Shown here: one piece after another, positions 34,390-45,660 of the stretch
Numbering within the stretch: the first letter of the stretch is position 1
Layout of the letters: every line of letters begins with the position of its first letter
DNA from: Berberis thunbergii
Lineage: Eukaryota; Streptophyta; Magnoliopsida; Ranunculales; Berberidaceae
Assembly: GCA_003290165.1 (NCBI GenBank)
Contig: QNQO01006232.1
Coordinates: forward strand, 186,001-250,000
Direction: 5' to 3'
DNA: 64,000 nt
Translations under genes and position numbers: made by a program
The notes under the pieces: model-generated
What the model was told of the DNA's origin: nothing
Database searches by the model: none
Seen by the model: the letters and a program-made list of their open reading frames with translations, nothing else

Positions 34390-35840
34390 TTAAGTCCATG
34401 AGATCTCTAGTCACTTAGTAAGGTTTATGTATATAATTTGTGAGTATTAGGTTTTTAAAGCCATGCCCCTTGAAGAGTAGTTCAAGTGCTATCTAGATAA
34501 ACCTTTAGTAAATGGATCCGCTAGGTTATCTTTTGATTTCACAAAATCAAATTATGTCATTAGAGAGCAACTACCTCATGGTACGATGCCTTCGACGTAT
34601 GTGTTATGATCGACCGTTATACATAAAATTCAAAGCCTACATATAGAAGTTTGATTGTCATAATGTATGCATATGGTCGGTACTGGTTGTTACCATAATG
34701 GAATGTCTTCTAAAAGTTGAAGAAGCCACTATGCTTCTTCCCCAATCTTGTCTAAAGTTATGAACTTAGATTCCATTGTGGATCTAGTTATACATGTTTG
34801 TTTGGAAGAATTTCAGGATATGACATCATTTGCCATGGCAAATACATAACCATTAGTGGATTTTACTGATTCAGAATCAGAAAATCCAATTTGCATCAAT
34901 GTATTCCTCAAGGACACTAGGATATCTACCATAGTGCAATGCATAGTTTGAATTATTTTTCAAATATCCTAAATTTTAAGCAAAAAATGCCAGTGATTTT
35001 TACTAGGATTACATGTATATCTACTTAGTCTGCTCACATCATAAGCTATATCAGGTCGTGCACAATTCATCATATACATTAAACTTTCAATAATGTGAGA
35101 TTACTTAAGTTGTGAAATACTTGGACTTGTATTCTTACGTAACACTTGAGATGGATGGAACAAATGATTTGATTTCTTAATTGCATATTGTTTGAACTTG
35201 TCTGCTACATTTTGAATGCAGTGTGACTGAGACAAGGCTAATCCATAAAGCAATCAAATTATTTTGATTCCCAAAATTATGTTTGCTTCACCTAGATCTT
35301 TCATTTCGAAACGTTTAATGAACATAAGTTTGGTGGGCTTAATAACTTGATTATTAGTCACAAATATAAACATATCATCAACATAAAGACATATGATCAT
35401 ATATGCATCATTTATCTTCTAGATACACTTATCACACTCATTTATGTTGAATCGTTTTTCAACATGACTCCATCAAACTTCTCATGCCATTGTTTGGGAG
35501 TTTGTTTTAGTCCATATAAGGATCAAACAAGTTTACATACTTTGTGACATTGTCCTTTGTTTTTGAACCCTTTTGGTTGATCGATATATATTTCCTCATT
35601 TAGTTCTTCATTCAAGAACACAATTTCTACATCAATTTGGTGAATTTCAAAGTTGTAAAGTGCTGCAATGGCAATCAACATCCTGATCGATGTTATCCTT
35701 GTCACTAGAGAATAGGTGTCAAAATAGTCTAAACCCTCTATTTGACTATACCCTTTAGCCACCAATCGAGCTTTGTATTTATCAATGGAACCATTTGGTT
35801 TCATTTTACACTTGAAAATTCATTTGCATCCAATTGGTTT
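34390..35840 (-). pseudogene. Copia E reverse transcriptase and RNase H
   Basis: Minus-strand RT reads IFKCKMKPNGSIDKYKARLV, AKGYSQIEGLDYFDTYSLVT, FEIHQIDVEIVFLNEELNEE and IYIDQPKGF, then CLYVDDMFIF with the YVDD codons at 35375-35386, then RFEMKDLGEANIILGIKI. RNase H follows with NGYVFAMANDVIS, RSTMESKFITLDKIGEEA and IHYDNQTSICR. All blocks of a Ty1/Copia RT-RH are in order. The YVDD active site is intact, but several in-frame stops (for example TGA for Trp in the GCKWVF block) make it inactive. It is better preserved than the RT of element F. Confidence 0.85.
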
Positions 35841-36029
35841 ATGACTGGGAAGAAGATCAACCAATTCCCAAATATGGTTGTGCATAATGGATTCTATCTG
35901 ACTATTTATAGTTTTCTTCCATGAAGAAGCTTCAGGAATAGACATTTATTCTTTATAAGTTTGAGGCGTTTTTTCTAATATATAAGTTAGAAAATCTGGA
36001 CCAAAAGTTTTGAATTTTCGAGCTCTCTT

Positions 36030-37110
36030 GCCTCATCGAAGGGTGTCATCATTTCCATCTTTATTGAAATTGAAGTTTATCTCACTCCCTTCATTTGACA
36101 ACTCATGTGTTCTTTTAGGAGAACTTGACATCTGGGATGTCATATGTGGTGTTAATTTTATGTAATCTTTCTTATGAGGAAATACAGTTTCGAAAAACAC
36201 TGCATTTCTAGACTCAAGGATAGTACTTATATGAATATCATTGATTTCAGACTTAAACACCAAGAATATGTCTGCACTGTTATTTTCTGAATTCCCCCAA
36301 AAATAACAATCAACGCTTATTGTTCCAAGTTTATTCCCTTTTGGTGGGGGAACAGAAAACTTTGCTAAACACTCGCACACTTTAACATGTTTATAGGATG
36401 ATTGTCTACTTTTTCATATCTCATATGGTAATTGATCAAGTTTCTTGTGAGACACTCGATTTAAAATGCAATTTCTTTAAGGAGTGCTTCCCCAACAAGT
36501 TCTCAGGTAGACCGGAGTTGATAAGCATGTTATCAATCATGTCTTTCAATGTTCTGTTTTTCCTTTCAGCAACTCCATTTGATTGTGGTGAGTATCGAGC
36601 AGTAATTTGGTGTACAATACCATTTTGTTCACAAATATCTGTGAAAGAAGATTCATACTCACCGCCCCTATCATATATCAATATTTTGATCTTCTTATTT
36701 AATTGATTCTCGAATTCAGTTTATATTTTATAAACACATTGATTGATTCGTCTTTGCTATTTAGTAAGTACACATAGCAATACCTTGAGCAATCATCGAT
36801 AAATATGATAAAATATTTCTTCCCACCTCGTGTAGGAGTTGTTTTGAAATCACATAAATCATTGTGTACTAAACCTAAAATTTAGTATTCCTTTGAACTG
36901 AATGAAAATGATGTTTAGTAAATTTGGCTTCTACACAAACCTTGCAGTTGTTGAGATTTATTCTCAAATTTAGGGGTTAACCCTAAACTAACCCATTCAT
37001 TCATTTTCTTAAAGTTTATATGACCCAATCTATTAATAACCAAGAAAATAAGAAATTGTCTTTTTATTATTAATAACCATTACATTTTTCTTTAAAAGAC
37101 CATCTGTTAG
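36030..37110 (-). pseudogene. Copia E GAG-pre-integrase, integrase core and linker
   Basis: Minus-strand pre-integrase piece: GYLTDGLLKKN, then KMNEWVSLGLTPKFENKSQ and CKVCVEAKFTKHHF. Core: KTTPTRGGKKYFIIFIDDCS, YDRGGEYESSFTDICEQNGI, YSPQSNGVAERKNRTLKDMI and NSGLPENLLG. The linker to RT includes CYFWGNSENNSADIFLVFKS and FFETVFPHKKDY. The order and motifs are standard Copia. The sequence begins abruptly at the junction with element D (about 37110), so gag and protease are lost. Frameshifts occur between blocks. Confidence 0.82.
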
Positions 37111-37279
37111 ATATCCATGCCCACATACTCTTCTGACGACGTTGCGTCTTCCTTTCTGCTGATAGGGGCCTCCTCGTATGGGCCAGAAGATTCCTCACGA
37201 AACTCCAGATTTGAGTTCTGTGGCATCTCAGTCATGGTCCCAATGTGTAGCAGTATCTGACGGCTAGCTGATTTCTTTT

Positions 37280-37780
37280 TATTGTGCCCATTGTCCGATT
37301 GGCAAGGTACTTAACGCATTGGTGTAAAGTGGAGACCGCCGCTTCCATCTGGTGAAGCCAATACCTCCCTAGGATGATGTTGTAGATGGACGGTGCATCA
37401 ACCACCACGAACTCTTGAAGGATTATTTTTTGGAGCCATGACTATCTTGTTATTGCTATTAATTTGATCCTCCCCATCAAGAAGTACTTCTCCTTGTTGA
37501 GTCTGACCAAGGGATGTGTCGAGGGGCTTAAGTTTTTTTTTTCCTTGAACTACATGTTGCGAAACGTGTTCATGAACAACACGTTCGCACTGCTTCCAGT
37601 ATCCACTAAAGACCTTCTCACCTCCCAGTTTGCTATGAATGCCAATATCACCAGGGCATCATTGTGTGGAGTTTGGACGCCTTGGAGGTCTCTGTCCATG
37701 AAGGTAAGGGGCAAAATTGGTTCTTGGGAGTGAATGCATTGCAACTGTTTGACCTTGTAGGTTGATTTGCAGAGCAACTG
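37280..37780 (-). pseudogene. Element D aspartic protease and linker
   Basis: Minus-strand reading: TPHNDALVILAFIANWEVRR, then SLVDTGSSANVLFMNTF with the catalytic DTGSS intact, followed after a frameshift by FVVVDAPSIYNIILGRYW and LHQMEAAVSTLHQCVKY. These are the retropepsin-like domain and the following YN.ILGR..L segment found in plant Ty3/gypsy Tat-group polyproteins just before reverse transcriptase. The reading stops being recognisable at about 37280, and the element ends near 37110. Confidence 0.8.
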
Positions 37781-37889
37781 TTTTTGGGACTGATTGGACC
37801 GCTTGGTTTCCTAGTTTACTCCGTGCAGGACGCATACCTTATCGCAATGTTCCATGCTTTTCTCCTCTTCTTCGTCCCTAGGAAACAAA

Positions 37890-38314
37890 GGGCTTCTTAT
37901 CAGATTCCGCCTTTTTTCTTGGCGGTAAGTTCCTCGTCTAGGACGAGGTAATTTTGTGTTTCCTTTACCAGGTCCGCCATATTTGTCGGATGGTCTAAAG
38001 TTAGGAAGTTATAGAGTTTGCCGTTCCTCAGACCGTCAGTGAAGGATGTGACAGCTGTTGCTTCGTTACAAACATTGACGAGAGTCAACTTGTCACTGAA
38101 GCGCGTGACGTATATTGTTAACATCTCATCTGGCTTCTGCTTCATGGATTTGAGTATCTTTACTGTTTCCAAGATCTGATGTGTATGGGTTGACAGTAGA
38201 TTCACCCTTGGTTTCGCAGCGGCTACCGCCGGTACGGGGGTCTACAAAAGTTCCTCCCGTGGTTGAGGTTTCTATCGCGTCTCCTTCGTTAAAGGACCTT
38301 GTTGTCACCATTTC
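37890..38314 (-). pseudogene. Element D gag remnant
   Basis: Starts MVTTRSFNEGDAIETSTTGG (ATG near 38311) 77 bases inside the LTR end, as in element A. It then passes by a frameshift into the distal gag domain: ILKSMKQKPDEMLTIYVTRF, VNVCNEATAVTSFTDGLRNG and KLYNFLTLDHPTNMADLVKE, then ELTAKKKGG. The order fits the C-terminal half of a plant Retrotrans_gag domain. The first half of that domain and the zinc knuckle are not visible, so the gag is internally deleted. Confidence 0.75.
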
Positions 38315-38370
38315 GTTGATTTTTTGAAAAATGTGGAACTACTGTTCCTTTTAGGAACTTTGTCGTGCCC

Positions 38371-38387
38371 CACGGACGGCGCCAAAC
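38371..38387 (-). promoter_or_regulatory. Primer-binding site of element D
   Basis: On the minus strand, GTTTGGCGCCGTCCGTG directly follows the LTR end ACATCA. TGGCGCC(G)T is the usual plant Ty3/gypsy primer site type. Confidence 0.7.
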
Positions 38388-39597
38388 TGATGTAGTAAAT
38401 TTCTGCTCTCCTTCCTTGCTGCTTACCTAGATCTGCATAGGTAGCAAACGTGAGCCAAGGATCACCGTGTGGTGGCTGATGGGACTCTGATGCTTAAGTT
38501 AGATAAGGCTTAGGAGAGGCTTAAAACTGTAAACTGAGTTATATTGCATACCTTTATTTCATTGGCCTTATCTCCCTTTTATAGTGAAGGAGTCCTCGTT
38601 CGGCTAGGCCTATGGTGGCGAAGTTTAGGGAAAGTGATTCTGCTGTAGAGATCATTTCCTGATTGGGAGTTGTCTATGTGGGAAAGTTTTCATAGGGGTG
38701 GGCAAAAACCGATTTAAATTCGGTTAACCGACCGAAGTATGAGTAGAAAGAAAATAGTTTAAACCGAACCAAACCAATTATAAACGATTCGAAATCGGTT
38801 TACAGTTTTGAACCGACCGATTTATAACCGAACCGATTGATTAATTAGATATATATAAATAACTAAATAACAAGTAGGTGTCAATACTTGATTAGTGCAA
38901 CAAATGCACTGTAGTACACCCTGTTGCACTGAATTGCCCCCCTTTTTCTCAAAGTTTTCAATTTTGGGCTAAAAATTTGGTTTGTAAAAAGATTAGGCCT
39001 ATAAAAAAAATTGGGCATGTTTTAATGAAAGTCTTTCAAGTGTTTGAGCCCGAAATTTCGGCACAACCAAACCGAACCTATCCGAAATTCGGTTCAACCG
39101 AATTCATCGGTTTACAAATACAAAATTCGGTTTCGGTTTCGATTTTGGGCAAACCGAATGAAATCGGTTTGGGGCTCAAAACCGAACCGAACCGACGTTG
39201 CCCACCCCTAAGTTTTCCTATATGACTCGTTTTTCTAGATTTGCGAGAGAGGTTTTCTGTTCTGAGTGTTGTCCATGCAAGAAAGTTTCCTTGTCTTACT
39301 TATACTCTAATTTATGTTTCCTAGTAGAATCTAGTGTGTCGCTGGTCTGTCTGTCTTGGGTAGATTTCTTAAATATTTGCCTTAGAGGTCTTATGAGTAT
39401 TGAGCTTGACCACGTGAAGTGTGGGCTTACTGGCTAATTGCAACTTGGACCTGAATGTCTGGATTTTGCCAATGACGGGCTTGTTGTTGTTTGGGCCTTG
39501 CTGGATTGAGCGAGCAATTGGGTCTGCGTCATTCTGTAGATGAAATTATCATGACACGTGTATGGTGCTGATCAAATGACGGTTTTGTGTATCATCA
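38388..39597 (-). repeat. 5' LTR of element D, containing a MITE
   Basis: TGATGTAG to TGTGTATCATCA. Without the nested 518-bp MITE and its duplication it is about 684 bp, close to the 675-678 bp LTRs of element A. It shares ATCATGACACGTGTATGG and TTTTTGTGTATCATCA-type phrases with them. Confidence 0.75.
38693..39210. mobile_element. hAT-type MITE (TAGGGGTGGGCAAAAACCGA)
   Basis: Inverted ends TAGGGGTGGGCAA and TTGCCCACCCCTA. The 8-bp duplications are AGTTTTCA (38685-38692) and AGTTTTCC (39211-39218), 7/8. The interior is rich in CCGAACCGA / TCGGTTCGG. This is the innermost level of the 32-41.7 kb stack. Confidence 0.85.
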
Positions 39598-39939
39598 TGA
39601 GTAATAATTCAAAACAAAGTTTGTCGTACAAAAAAATTAATTAGACAAGTACTGTAAAAATAGTATCTTAATCAGAGTTCTTAAACTTATAAACTCTATA
39701 TCTAATTTGTACAAATTGTTGTAATAAAAACAATAATATGATAGAGTTCTAAAAAAAAATATAAACTCTAAAATTTATTGTACAAAACAGTATGTTGAAA
39801 CTAATTGTACAAATAAAACGTACTGTAAAAAACAATATGTGTAATATATCTCTACAAATTTTACTATACGAAGCAGTAGTTGAAACAGATTCGAAGTCTG
39901 TAAATAAAACAAAATACGTTTTTTTACTAGAGTGGTGTG

Positions 39940-40392
39940 CTCTAGATTTAACAGAGGCGGAACAAAAATGACCAGGCACACCTGCTGGTCTGGAGACATA
40001 GTATTTAACACTATTCATATTTAGTATAGTCTCTATTCATAAGGACCTATTGTAGATAACAACGAAAGAAGACACAAACACAAATGACCAAGCACACCTG
40101 TTGGTATGGAGACATACGAACACAAACCAAAGCGGCTAGACAAAGGCGGGCACGTGTGGTGTATTTACACCTATTCATATTTAATATAGTCTCTGTTCAT
40201 AAGGACCTATTGTAGTTGTACCCCTTGGGCACACACTATGTAACTAATACATATATATAAACAAGCTAAATTTACTTTACATATTAGATATGGGACTAAA
40301 GTAATTTTTAGCTCAAAGGACTTTATGTAATTAGTTTACATAATGTGCAATTTACTTATTCAATAAACATGGAAATACATAAATTTCAAACA
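39940..40392 (-). repeat. 5' LTR of Copia E
   Basis: High end AAATTTCAAACA at 40392. It contains a partial internal duplication: the phrase AATGACCA(G/A)GCACACCTG appears at about 39967 and 40084, each followed by TTCATAAGGACCTATTGTAG. The inner border is uncertain. Confidence 0.55.
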
Positions 40393-40771
40393 ACGATATC
40401 ATAAACTTTACAAAGAAATGACAGTAAAATACATTATGAGATGAACTAGGTCCATTGGAATCTGGATAACCTCATCATCTTTTGCACTACAAAGGATTTG
40501 ACAAGGTGAAAACAATAAAACACGCTAATTGTGCATGATATTTCAAATAAATGGTATAATCCCCCCGAAATGATAAACAGTCTTGAAATCAAACAAACGA
40601 CTCATCTTTTTTTCTAGAATCAAGCAACCACTTCAAGATTTTCTCAAGATATGGAATCATGTATACACTCCAGTATACATATTGGAATTCATAAAAGGTA
40701 TGGTTCAAGTTCATTTCATCTCAGCAGATCCCCAAATGATTTGACAGTCTTCACAACATTTATTAGTTATA

Positions 40772-40926
40772 CCCCAATTCTAGCTGGCCTGGGAAAGGGG
40801 CGAGGTTTGCTGCCTGGGTGAGGCAAATGTACACTTTTACCCCCCCTTTTAACCACTTTTTGAAAAAAAGAGTTTATAGAGGGGGCAAAAGTGTATTTTC
40901 GCCCCCCAGGCCAGCAAGAATTACTC
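40772..40926. mobile_element. 155-bp foldback MITE with 9-bp duplication
   Basis: Inverted arms AATTCTAGCTGGCCTGGG and CCAGGCCAGCAAGAATT, each with CACTTTT(A/G)CCCCC-type inner segments. The perfect 9-bp duplication TTAGTTATA lies at 40763-40771 and 40927-40935. Probably Mutator-related. It lies within the split hAT element. Confidence 0.85.
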
Positions 40927-41570
40927 TTAGTTATATATAATACAACTTATATTTATTATTTTGAACTCCAGGGTGGTGGTTTTTTTTTTTTTTTTTTTAA
41001 ATTGTGTTGCAGCAAATTTTTTAGTACATGCTCATCCCATCCTGCCTCGAACACATTTGGAATGGGACGAGGTCAGGATGAGGTCTATCTCGTCCAGATC
41101 CGTCTCTATCCCAAAACAATGGGATGAGGTCAGGATGGGGTCCATCTCGTCTCATACCATCCCGTGCCCACCCCTAATTGAAATCCTCTTTTGTCATTAG
41201 TGTTGGAATTTCTTTTCCTTTTTACTTCAATTGTTTGTTTTTCTTTTGGTTTCAAAACTAAAGAAAACAATAATAACAAGGAAAAAAAGTAGTTCAAATT
41301 TAAGATTAAAAAACTATAGAAAAATTTGATTTTTCATTTTTAGAGTTTTCATTGTTGCAAATCTTCTATTTCAAAGGTAAATAATATTAGTAGAAAAAAA
41401 TGTAGTTAAAACTTAAGCTTTAAAAACAATCGAAATGTTTCTCTCTCTTAGCTTTTTTCATCATTGCAGAGTAAAAGAAAAGAGAGTGGGGCACATTGTT
41501 GAGAGCAAAAAAAAGGATAAAGTCGTTGTATGGGTTCTAAAAATGAAAGAAAATTTGATAACATAACGGG

Positions 41571-41740
41571 AGATAAAATAGGAAAGTGAGAGAATTTAAG
41601 TGTCAGTGGAGAAAATCTAGGAGTTATGATGCGTGAGAAAGCTTTTCAACTCAATGGATTTATGTACCATTGGATTTTATCAATTTGATGATCAGGATCT
41701 GTTGGCACGCTAATTGTCAATTAACTATTTGTCACTCGAT
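41571..41740 (-). repeat. Long inverted repeat, right arm
   Basis: Complement of 32037-32195, ending GTCACTCGAT at 41740. It lies about 30 bp from the insertion point of element A. Confidence 0.75.
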
Positions 41741-41773
41741 ACTATATATCCAATCATAGATCCAAATGGTAAT

Positions 41774-42448
41774 TGATGCAGTCGTTTTCCGTTTCCTGCT
41801 TTGACCTAGTCTCGCTGACCTGCTGACCTACACAAGTAACACACATGAGCCATAGACCACCCTTGTGGTGGCCGATGGCACTCCGATGCTAAAGTCAGAC
41901 AGGGATCTGAGGAAGGTGTAATGCTGTAAACAGGGAATTTGTAGCATACCTTAGCTTACCAACCTCATGTCTTATTTATGGTGCAGGAGTCCTAGTTCTA
42001 CCAGGGCATCGAAGGCATAGTTTAGGAATGAGATCTTTGTGAAAATCCTTCTCTAATTAGGAGTCGTGTTGTAAGAGGGAAGTTCCCTGTTAGCTCTGTG
42101 CTCCTAGATATGCGGGATATAGTTCCCAATCCAAGAGCAATCCGTAGAAGGAATTTTTCCTGTGTGGAATGTACTCTGGTATTTGCTTCCTAGTTGGAAG
42201 TAGAGAGCTGCTGTAATTGCATGTCCGAAACTGATTCTCGAGATACTTGCCTTAGTAAGACTTACGGGTATTGAGGATAGATGCGAGACGTGTGGGTCCA
42301 GCATGATGTAAGAGTTTGGGTTTGAATTAGGTGGGTTTGGAACCGCTTGGGCCGAATCAGTGTTGGGCTGACGTTGGGGCCCGTAATTCCTTGAGATCAT
42401 CATGACATGTGTATGGCTCAGGGATGTGACCGTTTTTGTGTATCATCA
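41774..42448 (-). repeat. 3' LTR of element A with polypurine tract
   Basis: TGATGCAGTCG to TGTGTATCATCA, 675 bp. The adjoining inner sequence on the minus strand is AACTTGGGGGGAGTAGC, the polypurine tract (about 42449-42466). Confidence 0.85.
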
Positions 42449-42710
42449 GCTACTCCCCCCAAGTTAGTGGGTCGTCACATCGGTTTGCTAAGTCATCTCT
42501 TGAAAAGATAAGCTGCTAATGATGATTGAGTTTGAATCGTTGTTTGAGCCGCACGCTGCATTAATTGAACGTGCATTGGTTCAGTTGAAAAGAGGCGGAA
42601 ACCTAATCCCTATATAGGTCATTTGTAGTGCGGAGTCTAATTTTTTTTTCCTTGCTTTTGAAGATACTATATGTTCATCTTTTGATTAGAAAAGATTGTT
42701 CATCTTTTTC

Positions 42711-45108
42711 ATGGTTCAGCAAAACCTTCTTGACAAAGCAACCTTAGCCAGGGTTTGGAGTTTTTTGAAGATAGGTTTTTTTCTGAGCCAGACCTCACTG
42801 AAATTCGTACAATGTTTGGGGTCCCAGACAACCTGCCGTTGTATCTCCTGAAATGTGACCAGATGCCAATGTCGCAACCGGCGAGGTTCATCTGTTTGCA
42901 TCAAGGGATGCTTCAAACTGGAGTGTGTTTTCCCGTTCTAGACTTGATTTGGGAATTCTTAGACTTCCGGCCCAATTGGGGCCTAATGGATATAGGATTA
43001 TCCTTCTCATTCTGATCAGGGCAAAGGAAGTTGATGTCCGCATGACTCTGCGGGTAATCCAGTTACTGACTTCTCCTTGGTTGAAGAGTAATGTTGTCTA
43101 TAAGACGACGTCGCCAACTTGCTTCACGAATTTGCTAGATGACTTCAAGTCCTGGCAAAAGTATTGCTTCTTACCCCTTCGAATTTAAAGTACTTCCGAT
43201 TAAAGAGTCGATCGGTCGAACGAGAGTTCAGGTCGCTTCGTAAGTGTTCGTAAGACTCTGCTATGCTTGATTGCAGGTTAGTTAATCATTGCTTGTGTTT
43301 CTTCACAGGAAGGTTTCTCACTACTCTCCTTACCCTAGAGGAGCAAAATACTATGGAGACATTTTGTGACTTGTCAACGAGGAACGTGGTGGATGTCATA
43401 AGTGTCCCCAACTTCTTATGTAGTGGGCTGTGGGACAACTGGCACATAGACCCCACTCTATATCGAACATTCCAGATTAAGCTTGAAGATGGGGCCCCTT
43501 CTAGGAAGAGGAAGGTTGTTGGGGCCAAAGCTCCTGTTCTGTCCAACGTGGATGAGTCGTCTAAGACGCTTGCCTCTTTCGTGAGTTCGAAGAGGTCCTG
43601 TGTCAGAACTAGGTTGCCTTTAGTACGACCTGTTCCAGTTAGAGAATAACGTGAGTCTGATCGGCCCGTCGGGGTGAAGACTGATGTATTCGGCTGGGAG
43701 AAAGATTAGCTATAGTTTGCATGGTTGTAGATAGGTCAAATCTTAGTGATGGGCAAGCCGAAGCTTTGAATGAGCGGGTGGTGCAGGTTTCAATGGTGGC
43801 TTATATCGGTTCTGATTCGCGCAAAACTGTTTCAATGAAAGGTTCCTACGAAGATCCGCTTGAGGTTGTGGAATCTGATCGTCCCATTAATGTGCTATCT
43901 AATAGTTGTCGTGGTGACACATGCCAAGTTTCATGTAGTCTGTATTGTTCACTGTCTCATTCCAGGCCACATATCAAAGTGTTGGAGGATCCTTTGGAAA
44001 ATATGATTCCTTAATAGGGGCAACTGTGAAGGGTGGTGCAGTCGTGATTCTTGGTCCGGGAAAGCTTCATCCGGATGCGTGAATAAGCTTGTTTGCACCA
44101 AACTTGGTAAGGATGAACAATCATTTCTGGCACCAAGAGGTTGATGAGGAGCATACTTCGAGGAAGCATATAAGCAGGCGTCACAGCTGGCTGATGGATT
44201 GCACTCCAAAACCTGAAGAGGATATGCTAAAAGGGTGTATGGATAAGGGTTTAAAGTACCTTATGTTGGGTATGTCTCACTTGAGCCAAGTGGTCGTTGC
44301 TGGGACGAAAGTCGAGGTGGCTCGTGAGAGGGTATACACCACAGAGCATGTCTTCTCGCACATGCATGCGATGTATTCTGATGCACTTTATGAAATTAAG
44401 CGGCTACAAAAGTAGGCTGAGGAGAAGGGGCTGGAGCAGTTAGCCGTGGTCGCCGAGATTCAGAAGGCTCATCTGGAAGCCCTTGAGGGTGATCTGGCAG
44501 AGGCGATGTCCGAGAGAGATGGACTCAAGCGGGAGTTGATTCTGATCTGCCGAGACGCGGAGGCTGCGGCTGAGGTGCATTCTGAACTACAGTCTTTTGC
44601 TGAAGAGAATACTTCGAATGGGGCTGACTAGGCTGCTTAGAAGCAACAATTGGAATCTGATGTGGAGTTCAATGCTTGGTAGGCAAGGAAGACCGAGGAC
44701 TAGCTTGAATTGGAATGGCATGAGCTCAACGTTGTGAAGAGTAGTCTGGCCACAGAGCACTCTTAGGTTGACGCGGTGACAGGCAAGTTGGAGTTGTTGC
44801 AGTAACTTGCTGACGCAAAACACGACAAGAAGAGCTTCTGCAGAAACAAGGCAAAATGCGAGTTCTTCTGGGTCGTACATGACAGGTTAGAGTTGTTGGC
44901 GCTGATGAAGGAGGAGTATCCGGAGTGGGATCTTGGCCGCTATAAGAAGATGTCGTATGTAGACTTGTCTATTGCCTTTACGTCACAGGATGAGAAGGAC
45001 AGTTAGGACTCTGATGCCCAGGCCATAGTGTGTGTGGACGCGACTCCTGCTCCTTCCCCCGCTAAGCTTAGCTCTTCTGTTTTTGTACCTTCTCCTGATA
45101 AGGAGTAA
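42711..45108 (+). pseudogene. Antisense ORF of element A
   Basis: Starts MVQQNLLDKATLARVWSF (ATG 42711), shifts frame into DRFFSEPDLTEIRTMFGVPD, then LGPNGYRIILLILIRAKE and FLTTLLTLEEQNTMETF. A basic linker (GAPSRKRKVVGAKAP) leads into coiled coil (LEALEGDLAEAMSERDGLKR, then ELILICRDAEAAAE). It ends SSVFVPSPDKE and TAA at 45106-45108. The layout (LLDxxxLA start, globular domain, basic linker, coiled coil, short acidic tail) parallels the ORFs of B and C despite low identity. In the coiled-coil half the in-frame stops are TAG at 44413, 44629, 44638, 44680, 44701, 44764 and 45004, and TAA at 44803; none is TGA. Function unknown; it runs against gag. Confidence 0.65.
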
Positions 45109-45660
45109 ACTCTGTATTTTTGTACCCATTTTGTTCGACCGTTAATGAAAGCAATTTTATCCATTTTTTGTTCATTACCTCTATTGTATGTTTTTGTTTT
45201 GCCTTGTCGATTTTCTTTGGCATAGGCTGGTTGAACCATTAGGACGTCGAGTGGTCTGTCTGCTGCCAGGAGCTTGACCGTTTGCATTGCGAATGACTCA
45301 GAGTCACTGTTGCAAAGTCATGCTTGATAGTGGGCATGTTGCGGATAGTTTAGTCTGGGGTTGGTTTGCCCGAGCTATGTCTTGTCCTCGAGGTAAGATG
45401 CTGGAGGCTTGCCTCACTTGTCTGATTGGTTGGTTGCAGTTGCTGCTATGGGCGAGTTGTGAGAGCCGAGCGTACTTGTTGAAGCGTTTGTACAGAGTCA
45501 AGTGTCATAAGCTTGGCCTGACACACAATGTAGCATTTATTTGGGCACTGGCCAGATGATCTATGTGTCGGCGTGAGTTGTCTTTGTTGGTAATAGGATG
45601 CCAGTCCGTTTGAGCGTGAAGACACTAACTTAGCTAGATTTTACTTTTCGGCCGTTGTTT
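45109..45660. other. Element A spacer between antisense ORF and tandem array
   Basis: No recognised coding. The open frames at 45287-45559 (plus) and 45304-45501 (minus) are complementary to each other and match nothing I know. Confidence 0.4.

Larger units (their letters stand above)
37110..39597 (-). mobile_element. Gypsy element D (same LTR family as A), truncated
   Basis: 5' LTR, primer-binding site, gag, aspartic protease and a protease-RT linker on the minus strand, then an abrupt join to Copia E integrase near 37110. No RT, integrase or 3' LTR. LTR and gag start match element A (both gags begin MVTTRS). It is the only member of this family here with a protease, so it shows what A and B lack. 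Confidence 0.72.
33390..40392 (-). mobile_element. Copia element E, with gypsy D nested inside
   Basis: Minus-strand order: 5' LTR (about 39.95-40.39 kb), truncated leader, nested D, GAG-pre-integrase and integrase, RT, RNase H, purine tract ATGTGGAGGAT, 3' LTR (to 33910). The two LTRs share long phrases (GACACAAACACAAATGACCA, then TCATAAGGACCTATTGTA, TTAGATATGGGACTAAA) and both start TGTTGAAA/TGTTTGAA on the minus strand. The outer border of the 3' LTR is uncertain. Gag and protease of E are missing where D lies. Confidence 0.72.
32473..41176. mobile_element. hAT element (TAGGGGTGGGCATCCC) split by Copia E
   Basis: The left end TAGGGGTGGGCATCCCATCC at 32473 and the right end ATCCCGTGCCCACCCCTA ending at 41176 are inverted. 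The 8-bp duplications are ACTGAAAT (32465-32472) and ATTGAAAT (41177-41184), 7/8. Copia E lies between them, so the original element was about 1.7 kb. The GGATGAGGTC/GGGATGAGGTC repeats near the right end resemble the left terminal region. No transposase visible. Confidence 0.75.

Noticed and set aside
43286..43546. Minus-strand frame across element A antisense ORF
   Set aside because: Shadow of the plus-strand ORF, which has conserved layout with elements B and C.
43949..44209. 86-codon minus-strand frame
   Set aside because: Shadow of the coiled-coil part of the element A antisense ORF.
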